Below are positions 26,793 through 35,294 of a stretch of 64,000 nt of DNA, piece after piece. The notes under the pieces are model-generated. The model ran no database searches and had not been told where the DNA came from. It was given only the letters and a program-made list of their open reading frames with translations. The DNA is taken from positions 1-64,000 of the forward strand of contig CAZECN010000009.1 of NCBI GenBank assembly GCA_964510575.1, written 5' to 3'. How positions within the stretch are numbered: the first letter of the stretch is position 1; each line of letters opens with the position of its first letter. The position numbers and the translations under genes are program-made. Source of the DNA: CALKYB01 sp964510575 (lineage in GTDB: Bacteria; Bdellovibrionota_C; UBA2361; SZUA-149; CALKYB01).

Positions 26793-27626
26793 ATGAGCAA
26801 AAAATATGTACCCGACATTTTAAAGAAATACCAAACTGGTGAGAAGTTGGTGATGGTCACAGCTTATGACTATACTTTTGCCAGTCTTTTCGACCATGCC
26901 GGCGTAGATATGCTTCTAGTTGGGGATTCATTGGGAAATGTGGTTCAGGGTAAAGAAAGCACTCTTGCCGTAACTGTTGAACAAACTATTTATCACTCCG
27001 AGCAAGTAGCTCGCGCTGCCAAATCTGCTCTTGTTATCGCAGATATGCCCTTTATGTCTTATCAGCTTAACGCCGAAGAGGCTCTTCGCCAGGCCGGAAA
27101 TATAATGAAAGAGTCCGGAGTTGGTGCCGTCAAGCTTGAAGGAGGCCAAAAAGTTAAGGAAGCCATTGAAAAAATAACCTCTGCTGGAATCCCTGTAGTT
27201 GGTCATGTTGGCTTAACCCCACAATCAATTCATCAAACTGGACTCAAAGTTCAAGGTAGAAAATCTAAAGATGAGAAAAGAGTAATAGAAGATGCTCGGG
27301 CTGTTGAAGCAGCTGGAGCATTTTGTGTAGTGCTCGAAGGAATCCCAGAAGACCTTGCTAGACGTGTTACTAAAGAACTTTCAATACCAACAATTGGTAT
27401 TGGCGCTGGAGTTCATTGTTCTGGGCAAGTGCTTGTGATGCACGACTTACTTGGACTCAAGCCTGTAGGTAACGATTTTAGTCCTAAGTTTGTTAAGAAA
27501 TATACGGATCTGCGAGAAGCTGTTCTTTCAGCTGCAAAACAGTTTATTTCTGAAGTTGAAGACGGCCAATTCCCTACTGAAGAACACAGCTACGGCAGTA
27601 GTAAAGCTCTAAAAGCTGTAAAGTAG
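26793..27626 (+). CDS. panB: 3-methyl-2-oxobutanoate hydroxymethyltransferase PanB
   Basis: First step of pantothenate synthesis: transfers a hydroxymethyl group from methylene-tetrahydrofolate to alpha-ketoisovalerate. The 277-residue protein has VTAYDYTFASLFDHAGVDMLLVGDSLGNVVQG at its start, DMPFMSY, VKLEGG, GIPVVGHVGLTPQS and PTIGIGAGVHCSGQVLV, all highly conserved PanB blocks including the Mg-binding Asp residues. panC and panD are not nearby. It stands alone with long spacers on both sides. Confidence 0.96.
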   Translation: MSKKYVPDILKKYQTGEKLVMVTAYDYTFASLFDHAGVDMLLVGDSLGNVVQGKESTLAVTVEQTIYHSEQVARAAKSALVIADMPFMSYQLNAEEALRQAGNIMKESGVGAVKLEGGQKVKEAIEKITSAGIPVVGHVGLTPQSIHQTGLKVQGRKSKDEKRVIEDARAVEAAGAFCVVLEGIPEDLARRVTKELSIPTIGIGAGVHCSGQVLVMHDLLGLKPVGNDFSPKFVKKYTDLREAVLSAAKQFISEVEDGQFPTEEHSYGSSKALKAVK

Positions 27627-28054
27627 AGCTACCTTAACACTCTCCCAAGTAATGCTTGTTAAATAAATCTAGCTAAATCCGTCAGTATCCAGAGGAAACC
27701 TAACCCATGTAGACAATTCGATTTCTCTTCCTGTTAGATAAATTTCAGGATCGGCAAATCAAAATAGATTTGCCTAGAACTAGGGCATTTAGATCAGCCG
27801 TTCCAACTGTTAGTTAGATTCTTGAGCCAAATAGTCAACAGCTCTCCCTTTACTTACCTAACCTATCCACCAAACTCTAACTCCAAGGTCAGAAATAATT
27901 GCTGCCCAAGGGCTTTTTCCGCTTTTTTTTGAAACTCTATCCTTGCCAAGATACTCTACAGTTGTTTGTCTTATCTGGTGGTTAGGTAAGTTGTAGACCA
28001 TAATAACTTTCACAACCTAAGTTTTCAGCAAATTTCATAAAGGGGAATATTACT
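27627..28054. promoter_or_regulatory. 428-base spacer upstream of the OmpA-fusion gene
   Basis: No gene is visible. GGCAAATC/GATTTGCC (27753-27760, 27767-27774) forms a small hairpin without T-run. A perfect 12-bp inverted pair, ACTTACCTAACC at 27852-27863 and GGTTAGGTAAGT at 27980-27991, each flanked by ACCA/TGGT sequence, brackets 116 bases ahead of the gene at 28055. It may be paired operator sites or a long leader-RNA stem. A clear ribosome site AAAGGGG precedes the ATG. Confidence 0.4.
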
Positions 28055-29554
28055 ATGTCTTTTAACCTCGTCGATCACGTAAAGGGTGCTATCGGACAAG
28101 CAATTATGTCTAAGTTAGCCGGCTCTTTGGGCGTCAGCGAAACTGGTGTCACAAGTGCAATGGATTCAGCTATCCCATCTCTACTGGGAGCAATGATGAA
28201 CAAGAGCTCTGCCCAAGGCGGTTCTTCTGAACTTCTTGATTTCATTGGTAAACAAGATTTTGGAAACCTACTAGGTGGTGAAGTTGGAGATTTACTAAGC
28301 GGTGGAGCTAAAACTGACGCTATCACCAAGTCTGGTAACGGAATTCTTGAATACCTTTTGGGTGGAAGTAAAGCTACTAACGGCTTTATGGAAACTTTTG
28401 GAAAGTTCACTGGCATGGGAACACAAAGCGGAGGAGGTCTTCTAAAGATGGCTGCGCCATTTATCATGAGCACAGTTGGACACCATATCAAGTCACAAGC
28501 TTTAGATGCTGTTGGACTTTCAAGATTCTTTGGCGAACAAAAAAGCAACATCATGGCCGGCATACCGTCAGCTCTTACTGGAAACCTAGGACTAGCTGCT
28601 GGCGGTTCCTCTGGATCCACTGGAGCTAAAGTTGCTAGTTCTGGAGGTTCCGCTTCAACTGGTGGTTCTTCTTCAGGAGGAGCTAAAGTTAGCGGAGGTG
28701 GCGGAGGAGGAGGCCTGCCTGGCTGGCTCCTACCTTTGATACTGGCACTTGCTGCTCTTTTCCTTCTTAGGTCCTGCTTCTGTGGTTCCGCAAGCGTACC
28801 AGGGGGAGACCTAGTGGGTGGAGTCGGAGATACGATGAAATCAGGAATTGGGGCTGTTGGCGATGTTGCTGGTGGTGCTGCCGATATGGTTGGCGACGTA
28901 GCTGGCGGAGCTGCTGATATGGCTAAAGATGCTGCTGGAGCTGTCGGTGATGTAGCTGGCGGAGCTGCCGACATGGTTGGCGATGCTGCCGGAGCTGTTG
29001 GTGACGTAGCTGGCGGAGCTGCTGACATGGTTGGCGATGCTGCCGGAGCCATGGGTGACGCCGCTCAGGGTGCAATGGACAAAGCTGGCGATGCTGTTGC
29101 TAGTCTTGGAAGTCTGACTCTTCCTGGTGGTCAAACTATTGAAACACCAGAAGGTTCATTCACAACTAAAGTTGCTGAATATCTTGGTAGCTCTGGAGCT
29201 TCCACTGAGCCAGTTAACTTTGACTTTGACGGAGTTAACTTCCAAACAGGATCAGCAAACATTACGGCTGAATCAATGAGACAGTTAAACAACTTGGCTT
29301 CATTGATGACTGCTTATCCTAATTCAGCAATCAGAGTTGAAGGTCATACTGACAACACTGGTAATGCTGCAGCAAACAAAACTTTATCTGAGAAAAGAGC
29401 TGCTTCTGTTAAGCAAACTCTTATGGATAAAGGAATTGCTGGAGATAGACTTGAGTCAGCTGGTTTTGGTCAGGAGAGCCCAATTGCTTCGAATGACACA
29501 GACGAAGGTCGTGCTCAAAACAGAAGAGTATCAGTAGTTATTACTAGAAAGTAA
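28055..29554 (+). CDS. DUF937 - transmembrane - Gly/Ala repeat - OmpA fusion protein
   Basis: A 499-residue protein with four parts. Residues 1-180 match DUF937 (GQAIMSKLAGSLGVSETGV, SAIPSLLGAMM). A Gly/Ser linker leads to one membrane segment (GWLLPLILALAALFLL, about 224-240). Residues 269-335 are 18-residue Gly/Ala/Asp repeats. The C-terminus (about 375-499) is an OmpA peptidoglycan-binding domain with EGHTDNTGN and LSEKRAASVKQ, including the diaminopimelate-binding Asp and Arg. It likely spans the inner membrane and grips the cell wall, with the DUF937 part inside. A strong terminator follows. Confidence 0.85.
   Translation: MSFNLVDHVKGAIGQAIMSKLAGSLGVSETGVTSAMDSAIPSLLGAMMNKSSAQGGSSELLDFIGKQDFGNLLGGEVGDLLSGGAKTDAITKSGNGILEYLLGGSKATNGFMETFGKFTGMGTQSGGGLLKMAAPFIMSTVGHHIKSQALDAVGLSRFFGEQKSNIMAGIPSALTGNLGLAAGGSSGSTGAKVASSGGSASTGGSSSGGAKVSGGGGGGGLPGWLLPLILALAALFLLRSCFCGSASVPGGDLVGGVGDTMKSGIGAVGDVAGGAADMVGDVAGGAADMAKDAAGAVGDVAGGAADMVGDAAGAVGDVAGGAADMVGDAAGAMGDAAQGAMDKAGDAVASLGSLTLPGGQTIETPEGSFTTKVAEYLGSSGASTEPVNFDFDGVNFQTGSANITAESMRQLNNLASLMTAYPNSAIRVEGHTDNTGNAAANKTLSEKRAASVKQTLMDKGIAGDRLESAGFGQESPIASNDTDEGRAQNRRVSVVITRK
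28859..29062 (+). repeat. 54-bp tandem coding repeat in the OmpA-fusion gene
   Basis: About three 54-bp units plus partial copies encode GDVAGGAADMVGDAAGAV with small changes. They sit between the membrane segment and the OmpA domain. Synonymous differences between units show they are not freshly duplicated. The repeat probably forms a flexible or helical periplasmic spacer. Confidence 0.85.
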
Positions 29555-29582
29555 GCACTCCCTGATAATCTAAAATAGAAAG

Positions 29583-29614
29583 GCCGGCTGCCATAAAAGC
29601 AGCCGGCTTTTTTT
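29583..29614 (+). terminator. intrinsic terminator after the OmpA-fusion gene
   Basis: GCCGGCTGC pairs with GCAGCCGGC over a seven-base loop and is followed by a run of seven T, a textbook Rho-independent terminator 28 bases after the stop codon. Confidence 0.95.
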
Positions 29615-29769
29615 ATAAGCCTTCATCAAGCTCTTTTCTTAGTTTCGACAAGAATCATTTGAACACCTACCTAAAGGACCTTTTTCCACCTAATTAAGTG
29701 TCAGTATTCCATACCCATTGCGATTCTTGACTTAGTCCAGAATTGGCTCTAGAAACTCCCCTTCGCTCA

Positions 29770-29788
29770 GTTTAGGAAAATCCTAAAC
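29770..29788 (+). promoter_or_regulatory. 19-bp palindrome, likely Fur/PerR-type operator
   Basis: GTTTAGGA-AAA-TCCTAAAC is a perfect palindrome with eight-base arms, 25 bases before the Fur-family start codon. Position and size fit an autoregulatory operator of the downstream regulator. It does not match the E. coli Fur consensus closely, so the assignment is an inference. Confidence 0.55.
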
Positions 29789-29813
29789 TTAACCTGTTCT
29801 ATTTAAACATCTG

Positions 29814-30224
29814 ATGTTGAAAAAGTTCGAAACAGATCTTCGAGATAAGGGACTGCAAGTAACCGCCCAAAGACTGGCAGTTATGGAGGCTGTTTCAATC
29901 AACCCTCACTCAAGTAGCGAACAAATACTTCAAACCGTTAATAAGCAAATTGGCAGCATTTCAAAACAAGCTGTTTACGATGCTTTGGAAGCTTTATCCA
30001 AAAACGATTTAATTCGAAAAATTCAGCCTGCAGGCTTCCCTGCAATTTACGAAGACAGAGTTGGTGATAACCATCATCACGCCATTTGTAGGAAGTGTGG
30101 CAAAACAACTGATATCGATTGCGCCGTAGGCAGTGCGCCTTGTTTAGAAATACCAAAATCCAGTGGCTTTCAAGCCGATGAGGCTGAGGTAGTTTTTTGG
30201 GGTCATTGTAAGGACTGCAAATAG
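29814..30224 (+). CDS. Fur-family transcriptional regulator (PerR/FurA-like)
   Basis: A 136-residue metal-dependent repressor. The N-terminal winged helix contains LQVTAQRLAVMEAV and ISKQAVYDALEAL. The dimerisation part has DNHHHAICRKCG with Cys92 and Cys95 and a final HCKDC with Cys132 and Cys135, the structural zinc site typical of PerR. The NHHHAIC metal-binding region is intact. It lies 44 bases upstream of katG on the same strand, the arrangement known for furA-katG and perR-katG, so it most likely represses katG and itself until peroxide oxidises it. Confidence 0.88.
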   Translation: MLKKFETDLRDKGLQVTAQRLAVMEAVSINPHSSSEQILQTVNKQIGSISKQAVYDALEALSKNDLIRKIQPAGFPAIYEDRVGDNHHHAICRKCGKTTDIDCAVGSAPCLEIPKSSGFQADEAEVVFWGHCKDCK

Positions 30225-30268
30225 TTATAATTTAAATTTAAACTTTAAATGCAAAAAAGGAGAAAAAA

Positions 30269-32488
30269 ATGAGTAAAATGAAAAGTTCTGGAGGGTGCCC
30301 TGTTACTGGTGCTGGTTCTAAGTGTCCGGTTGGCGGCGGGCAAAGAAATAAAGACTGGTGGCCAGAGCTGCTCAATTTACAAGTTCTTCGCCAACACTCT
30401 GAACTCTCAGACCCAATGGAAAAAGATTTTGACTACTTGAAAGAGTTCAAATCTTTAGACCTCGAAGCAGTAAAAAAAGATCTGCAGCAACTTATGACTG
30501 ACAGCCAGGACTGGTGGCCAGCAGACTATGGACATTATGGGCCATTTTTTATCAGAATGGCTTGGCACGTTGCTGGAACATACAGAACCAGTGATGGAAG
30601 AGCCGGTAGTTCTCAAGGACTCCAAAGATTCGCGCCAACGAACAGCTGGCCAGATAACGCCAACCTAGACAAAGCAAGAAGACTTCTTTGGCCAATCAAA
30701 CAAAAGTATGGCCGAAAAATTTCTTGGGCTGATTTGTTTATTTTATGTGGCAACATGGCCCACGAATCAATGGGATTCAAAACCTTCGGCTTTGGCGGAG
30801 GTAGAGAAGATATTTGGGAACCAGCCGAAGACATTTACTGGGGTGAAGAAACAGAATGGCTAGGTAACAAAGAGCGTTACAGCGGTGGTCGAGAAAGTTC
30901 TGGTCCAGAGGGTCTTGCCAGACCACTAGCTGCCGTTCATATGGGTCTAATTTATGTTAACCCTGAAGGGCCAAATGGCGAACCTAATCCAATGGATTCC
31001 GCTAGGGATATCAGAGTCAGTTTCGGGAGAATGGCGATGAACGACGAAGAAACTGTCGCTCTAATCGCTGGTGGGCACACATTTGGTAAATGCCATGGTG
31101 CTGCTCCAGATAGCAATGTTGGAAAAGAACCAAACGCTACAGGAATCGAAGAACAAGGCTTTGGGTGGAAAAACGAACACCTGTCAGGGCACGGCGTAGA
31201 CACTATAACAAGCGGCCTTGAGGGAGCCTGGACTGCGAATCCAATTAAATGGGATTCAGGGTATTTTGACATGCTCTTTAAATATAAGTGGGAAAAAATG
31301 AAATCCCCTGCAGGTGCCTGGCAGTGGTACGCAGTGGACCAAGAAGACCTGGATCATGCACCTGAAGTGGATGGATCAGGTAAGAAAGTTCCAACAATGA
31401 TGGCCACGACTGATATCGCCTTAATTACCGACCCGGAATACTTAAAAGTGTCTAAGAAGTTCCATGATGACCATGAGTACTTTGCGGATGCCTATGCCCG
31501 AGCCTGGTACAAGCTTACGCACAGAGACATGGGGCCAATTAAGAGATATCTTGGGGTGGACGTCCCTTCAGAGGTTCTAGCTTGGCAAGACCCGCTTCCC
31601 GAAGCGAAATCCCCTTCCCTTTCGGATGCGGACGTTTCTTCACTAAAAGAAAAGCTTTTAGGTTGCGGACTAACAGTTGGGCAGCTTGTGAACACAGCCT
31701 GGGCCTCTGCTTCAACTTTTAGAAATTCTGACCGAAGAGGCGGAGCTAATGGTGCAAGGTTAAGACTTGAACCACAAAAAGATTGGCAAGCTAACGATCC
31801 GGAACAGCTTTCCAAAACTCTGGAGATTCTTGAAGGCATTAAGAAGGATTTCGGTAAAGAGGTTTCAATAGCTGACTTGATAGTTCTTGGTGGCTGTGCA
31901 GCAATTGAGAAAGCAGCTAAAGACGCTGGTCACAGTGTGTCTGTGCCGTTTACTGCTGGTAGAGTTGATGCCGCTGATGAGCATACAGATGTCGAGTCAT
32001 TTGAGCCGCTTGAGCCAGAAGCTGACGGTTTTAGAAATTATATGAAAATGGTCTACACCGTTCCGGCTGAATCACTACTTGTCGACAAAGCCCATCTTCT
32101 GACTCTTACTCCTCCAGAAATGACTGTTTTGGTCGGTGGAATGCGGGTCCTTGGAGCTAACAATGCCGGCAATAAGGAAGGTGTCTTCACGGACAAAGTA
32201 GGTGTTCTCACGAATGACTTTTTCATCAATCTTTTAGACATGTCGACAGAGTGGAAACCTCTAGACGATATGAATCAAAAGTTTGAAGGAATTAGCCGTA
32301 AAGACGGAAAAGCTAAGTGGAGTGCTAGCAGAGTTGACCTTATCTTTGGTCACAACCATGAGCTTAGAGCCTTAGCTGAGGTTTATGCTTCCAATGATGC
32401 CAAAACCAAGTTTGTTGAAGATTTCGTAGCAGCTTGGGGCAAAGTGATGGAGTTAGACCGCTTCGACTTAAACCCAGCTTATAATTAG
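30269..32488 (+). CDS. katG: catalase-peroxidase KatG
   Basis: Bifunctional haem enzyme that destroys hydrogen peroxide. The 739-residue protein has the distal site Arg96-Trp99-His100 (RMAWHVAGTYR), proximal His270 (AGGHTFGKCHG), and the residues of the Met-Tyr-Trp adduct: Trp99, Tyr229 and Met255. The second, haem-free domain is complete. No signal peptide: the N-terminus GGCPVTGAGSKCPVGGG carries two Cys-Pro motifs of the kind seen in other KatG tails. A strong AAGGAG site precedes the ATG. It is transcribed with the Fur-family regulator, and AT-rich palindromic sequence (TTTAAATTTAAA) lies in the gap. Confidence 0.97.
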   Translation: MSKMKSSGGCPVTGAGSKCPVGGGQRNKDWWPELLNLQVLRQHSELSDPMEKDFDYLKEFKSLDLEAVKKDLQQLMTDSQDWWPADYGHYGPFFIRMAWHVAGTYRTSDGRAGSSQGLQRFAPTNSWPDNANLDKARRLLWPIKQKYGRKISWADLFILCGNMAHESMGFKTFGFGGGREDIWEPAEDIYWGEETEWLGNKERYSGGRESSGPEGLARPLAAVHMGLIYVNPEGPNGEPNPMDSARDIRVSFGRMAMNDEETVALIAGGHTFGKCHGAAPDSNVGKEPNATGIEEQGFGWKNEHLSGHGVDTITSGLEGAWTANPIKWDSGYFDMLFKYKWEKMKSPAGAWQWYAVDQEDLDHAPEVDGSGKKVPTMMATTDIALITDPEYLKVSKKFHDDHEYFADAYARAWYKLTHRDMGPIKRYLGVDVPSEVLAWQDPLPEAKSPSLSDADVSSLKEKLLGCGLTVGQLVNTAWASASTFRNSDRRGGANGARLRLEPQKDWQANDPEQLSKTLEILEGIKKDFGKEVSIADLIVLGGCAAIEKAAKDAGHSVSVPFTAGRVDAADEHTDVESFEPLEPEADGFRNYMKMVYTVPAESLLVDKAHLLTLTPPEMTVLVGGMRVLGANNAGNKEGVFTDKVGVLTNDFFINLLDMSTEWKPLDDMNQKFEGISRKDGKAKWSASRVDLIFGHNHELRALAEVYASNDAKTKFVEDFVAAWGKVMELDRFDLNPAYN

Positions 32489-32511
32489 AGCGGGTTATTC
32501 TATTTATACTC

Positions 32512-32544
32512 AAGAGCATACCCGAAAAATCAGGGTATGCTCTT
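32512..32544 (+). terminator. terminator after katG
   Basis: AAGAGCATACCC pairs with GGGTATGCTCTT over a nine-base loop, 23 bases after the stop, followed by GTTTC. The stem is strong and the T-tract short; Rho-independent termination is likely. Confidence 0.75.
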
Positions 32545-32609
32545 GTTTCAGTCATGTATATACTCAAAGCAAACTAGCTGACCAGGCTCCTATAGTCTAA
32601 ACTGACTCC

Positions 32610-34343
32610 ATGACATCAAAACAAATAGCATCAAGCCTCGAAGAGATTGCTACGTTACTAGAACTCCAGGGTGCCAATACCTTTAGAATTAGAGCATTCA
32701 ACAATGCCTCAAGAATACTTCGTAGCCTTGAGGCCGACCTAGAAACATTTGTAAGAGACGCCAGTGATGGCAAAGTAAAAGGAATTGGACCTGCACTGAG
32801 TGGAGATATAGAGGCTCTTTATGAAACCGGAGAGCTTCCATTCCTAGATGAGCTAAGAGACAGTTTTCCCGAAAGCCTGCTAGAAATTCTTAATATTCCT
32901 GGCCTAGGTGCAAAAAAAGTTAAAGCTCTCTATGAGCAGTTAGAAATTGAATCAATCGATGAACTTGAGCAAGCCTGCAAGGATGAACAGCTAGCTCAGC
33001 TGAAAGGCTTTAGTAATAAGACTGAGAAAAATATCATAGAAGCCATTGAGCGCTATAGAAACTTTAGTAGCCAGTTTCTTTTCCGAGATGCTTTTGCTCG
33101 TTCAACTCCACTTCTTAAAGCTCTTAAGAAAACTGGCTTGGCTGAAGAGATTGAAGTTGCAGGTTCTCTTCGGAGAGCCAAGGAAGTTGTAAAAGATATC
33201 GACATTATCGCAACCTCTACGAAACCGAAAAAGCTAATGGAAGCCTTCGTAGGGCTTGAAGGTGTAATTCAAGTAATAGCCCATGGAGAAACTAAGTCTT
33301 CCATTTTACTTGAAGACGGGTTGGCAGTGGACTTGAGAGTAGTTACAAAAAAGGAATTCCCTGCTGCTCTACTTCATTTTACAGGCAGCAAAGAGCACAA
33401 CACGGTCCTTAGAAGTATTGCTATAAAAAAGAATTTAAAGCTAAACGAATATGGACTATTCAAAGGAGAAAAAGCTCTTGGTCTAAAGTCCGAAGAAGAA
33501 ATATATAAGAAGCTCGACCTTTGCTGGGTACCACCAGAGCTAAGAGAAGACTTAGGTGAAATAGACCGAGCCACTAAGCTGCTTGAAAAAGACAAGACTT
33601 TTCCAGAACTTCTTAAAGTTAAAGATCTAAAAGGCATTCTACACGCTCATTCCACTTACTCTGATGGTGAGCACACTCTTGAAGAGATGGCTAAGGCTTG
33701 TAAAGCAGCTGGTTACCAATACTTGGGTATTACTGACCACTCCCAAACAGCAGCCTATGCTGGGGGGCTAAAGCCTGCAGCGATCAAGAAGCAACATAAA
33801 GAAATTGATGAGCTAAACAAAAAACTCGCCCCTTTTAAAATTCTTAAAGGAATTGAAAGTGATATCTTGGCTGACGGCTCACTGGACTACTCAAAGAAAG
33901 TGCTAGAGAGCTTCGATTTTATTATCGCCTCTGTTCATTCTCAATTTACTCTGTCTGAAAAAGATCAAACCAAAAGGATTATCAAAGCAGTAAGTAACCC
34001 GTTTACTACTATCCTTGGCCACCCCACTGGCAGACTTCTATTAAAGCGTGATGGCTATGACTTGAATATTCCGGCTGTCATTGATGCTTGTGCTGAACAT
34101 GGAGTAGCAATTGAAATTAATGCCAATCCAAGGCGTCTAGACTTAGACTGGCGTTTTGCAGCTAAAGCTAAAAGCTTAGGGGTTAGCATACCAATCAATC
34201 CGGATGCTCACTCAACTGAGGGCATTTCCCATGTTGCATTTGGAGTTAATGTAGCAAGGAAAGCCGGATTGACTAAGAAAGACTCTCTCAGCTGTCTTAG
34301 CCTGAAGAAGATCGAAGAACATTTCGAATCTCGGAGAACCTAA
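32610..34343 (+). CDS. polX: DNA polymerase/3'-5' exonuclease PolX
   Basis: A 577-residue family X repair polymerase. Order: N-terminal 8-kDa-like domain with helix-hairpin-helix motifs (KGIGPALSGDIE, NIPGLGAKKVKALYEQL), a nucleotidyltransferase palm with GSLRRAKEVVKDID (Asp196, Asp198) and a third Asp241 in AVDLRVV, then a C-terminal PHP domain beginning HAHSTYSDG (His344, His346, Asp351) that gives 3'-5' exonuclease activity. It fills short gaps in base excision repair. nth starts within its stop codon (TAATG), so the two are translationally coupled and act in the same pathway. Confidence 0.95.
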   Translation: MTSKQIASSLEEIATLLELQGANTFRIRAFNNASRILRSLEADLETFVRDASDGKVKGIGPALSGDIEALYETGELPFLDELRDSFPESLLEILNIPGLGAKKVKALYEQLEIESIDELEQACKDEQLAQLKGFSNKTEKNIIEAIERYRNFSSQFLFRDAFARSTPLLKALKKTGLAEEIEVAGSLRRAKEVVKDIDIIATSTKPKKLMEAFVGLEGVIQVIAHGETKSSILLEDGLAVDLRVVTKKEFPAALLHFTGSKEHNTVLRSIAIKKNLKLNEYGLFKGEKALGLKSEEEIYKKLDLCWVPPELREDLGEIDRATKLLEKDKTFPELLKVKDLKGILHAHSTYSDGEHTLEEMAKACKAAGYQYLGITDHSQTAAYAGGLKPAAIKKQHKEIDELNKKLAPFKILKGIESDILADGSLDYSKKVLESFDFIIASVHSQFTLSEKDQTKRIIKAVSNPFTTILGHPTGRLLLKRDGYDLNIPAVIDACAEHGVAIEINANPRRLDLDWRFAAKAKSLGVSIPINPDAHSTEGISHVAFGVNVARKAGLTKKDSLSCLSLKKIEEHFESRRT

Positions 34344-34987
34344 TGTCCAGAGTCTCCAAGGCCGAACTGAAAAAGAAAGCTAGCTTAGTCAACAGACGGT
34401 TAACCAAAGAGCATCCCGACGCACATTGCGCACTAGACTTTGAAAACCCGCTCCAGCTTTTGGTTGCCACAATTTTATCGGCACAGTGCACTGACGAGAG
34501 AGTAAACAAAGTCACAAAGGAGCTCTTTAAAGAATTTAAAACTCCAGAAGATTACCTAAATAAGCCTCACAAAAAACTCGAGACGATGATCAACTCTACT
34601 GGTTTCTTTCGAATGAAAGCGAAAAACATTAGAGGAGCAATGAAAACCATAGTGGAACAACATGACAGCAAAGTTCCAAAAACGATGAAAGAACTTCATG
34701 CCCTACCAGGTGTAGGAAGAAAAACTGCTAATGTCGTTTTAGGAAATAGTTTTGGAATTCCAGGCTTACCAGTAGACACTCATGTCACCAGACTATGTAA
34801 TAAACTTGGTCTTACTAAAGATAAAGATGCTGTAAAAATAGAATATCAATTAAACGATCTTTTAAGAAAAGAGCATTGGACGATGTTTAGCTTAAGGCTA
34901 ATCTTTCATGGTCGAAGAGTTTGTAAGGCTAGAAAGCCAGACTGTGAAAACTGCTGCCTAAGCGATATTTGTTCCTTTCCGGGATAA
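34343..34987 (+). CDS. nth: endonuclease III (DNA glycosylase/AP lyase)
   Basis: Removes oxidised pyrimidines and nicks the abasic site. The 214-residue protein has the helix-hairpin-helix LPGVGRKTANVVLG with catalytic Lys127, catalytic Asp145 in VDTHV, and the C-terminal [4Fe-4S] loop with Cys194, Cys201, Cys204 and Cys210 in the canonical C-x6-C-x2-C-x5-C spacing. It overlaps polX by one base and is followed four bases later by a VOC protein gene, indicating one transcript. Confidence 0.96.
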   Translation: MSRVSKAELKKKASLVNRRLTKEHPDAHCALDFENPLQLLVATILSAQCTDERVNKVTKELFKEFKTPEDYLNKPHKKLETMINSTGFFRMKAKNIRGAMKTIVEQHDSKVPKTMKELHALPGVGRKTANVVLGNSFGIPGLPVDTHVTRLCNKLGLTKDKDAVKIEYQLNDLLRKEHWTMFSLRLIFHGRRVCKARKPDCENCCLSDICSFPG

Positions 34988-34991
34988 ACCT

Positions 34992-35294
34992 ATGGATAGA
35001 CTTGACCACACGGCTATTACAGTAAGTAACATTGACCAGTCAGTTAGTTGGTATCAAGGTAGCTTTGACTGCCAGGTTCTTTATAAGACCGAAACCGAGG
35101 CTATGCTCGAGTTCGAAAACGTAAAGCTTCAGTTACTACTTCCCAGCCAACGCCCGTCTCACCTAGCCTTCAGAAAAAATGATGCTGATACTTACGGCAC
35201 TCTTAAGAAAAATAAGGATGGATCTAGATCCTGTTTCATCTCTGATTCAACAGGAAATTTGGTTGAGGTAATTGCCTTCGAGGATGAAGATTGA
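34992..35294 (+). CDS. VOC/glyoxalase-family protein
   Basis: A 100-residue single VOC domain. RLDHTAITVSNIDQSVSWYQ at the start and FISDSTGNLVEVIAF at the end carry the conserved metal-ligand His and Glu. It is slightly shorter than most VOC proteins. The family includes glyoxalases, dioxygenases and resistance proteins, so no substrate is assigned. It sits four bases after nth and overlaps the next gene by four bases. Confidence 0.82.
   Translation: MDRLDHTAITVSNIDQSVSWYQGSFDCQVLYKTETEAMLEFENVKLQLLLPSQRPSHLAFRKNDADTYGTLKKNKDGSRSCFISDSTGNLVEVIAFEDED

Noticed and set aside
28075..29052. Long open frame on the minus strand opposite the OmpA-fusion gene
   Set aside because: It is Pro/Ala/Ser low-complexity sequence mirroring the Gly/Ala repeat codons of the real gene; no ribosome site or family match.
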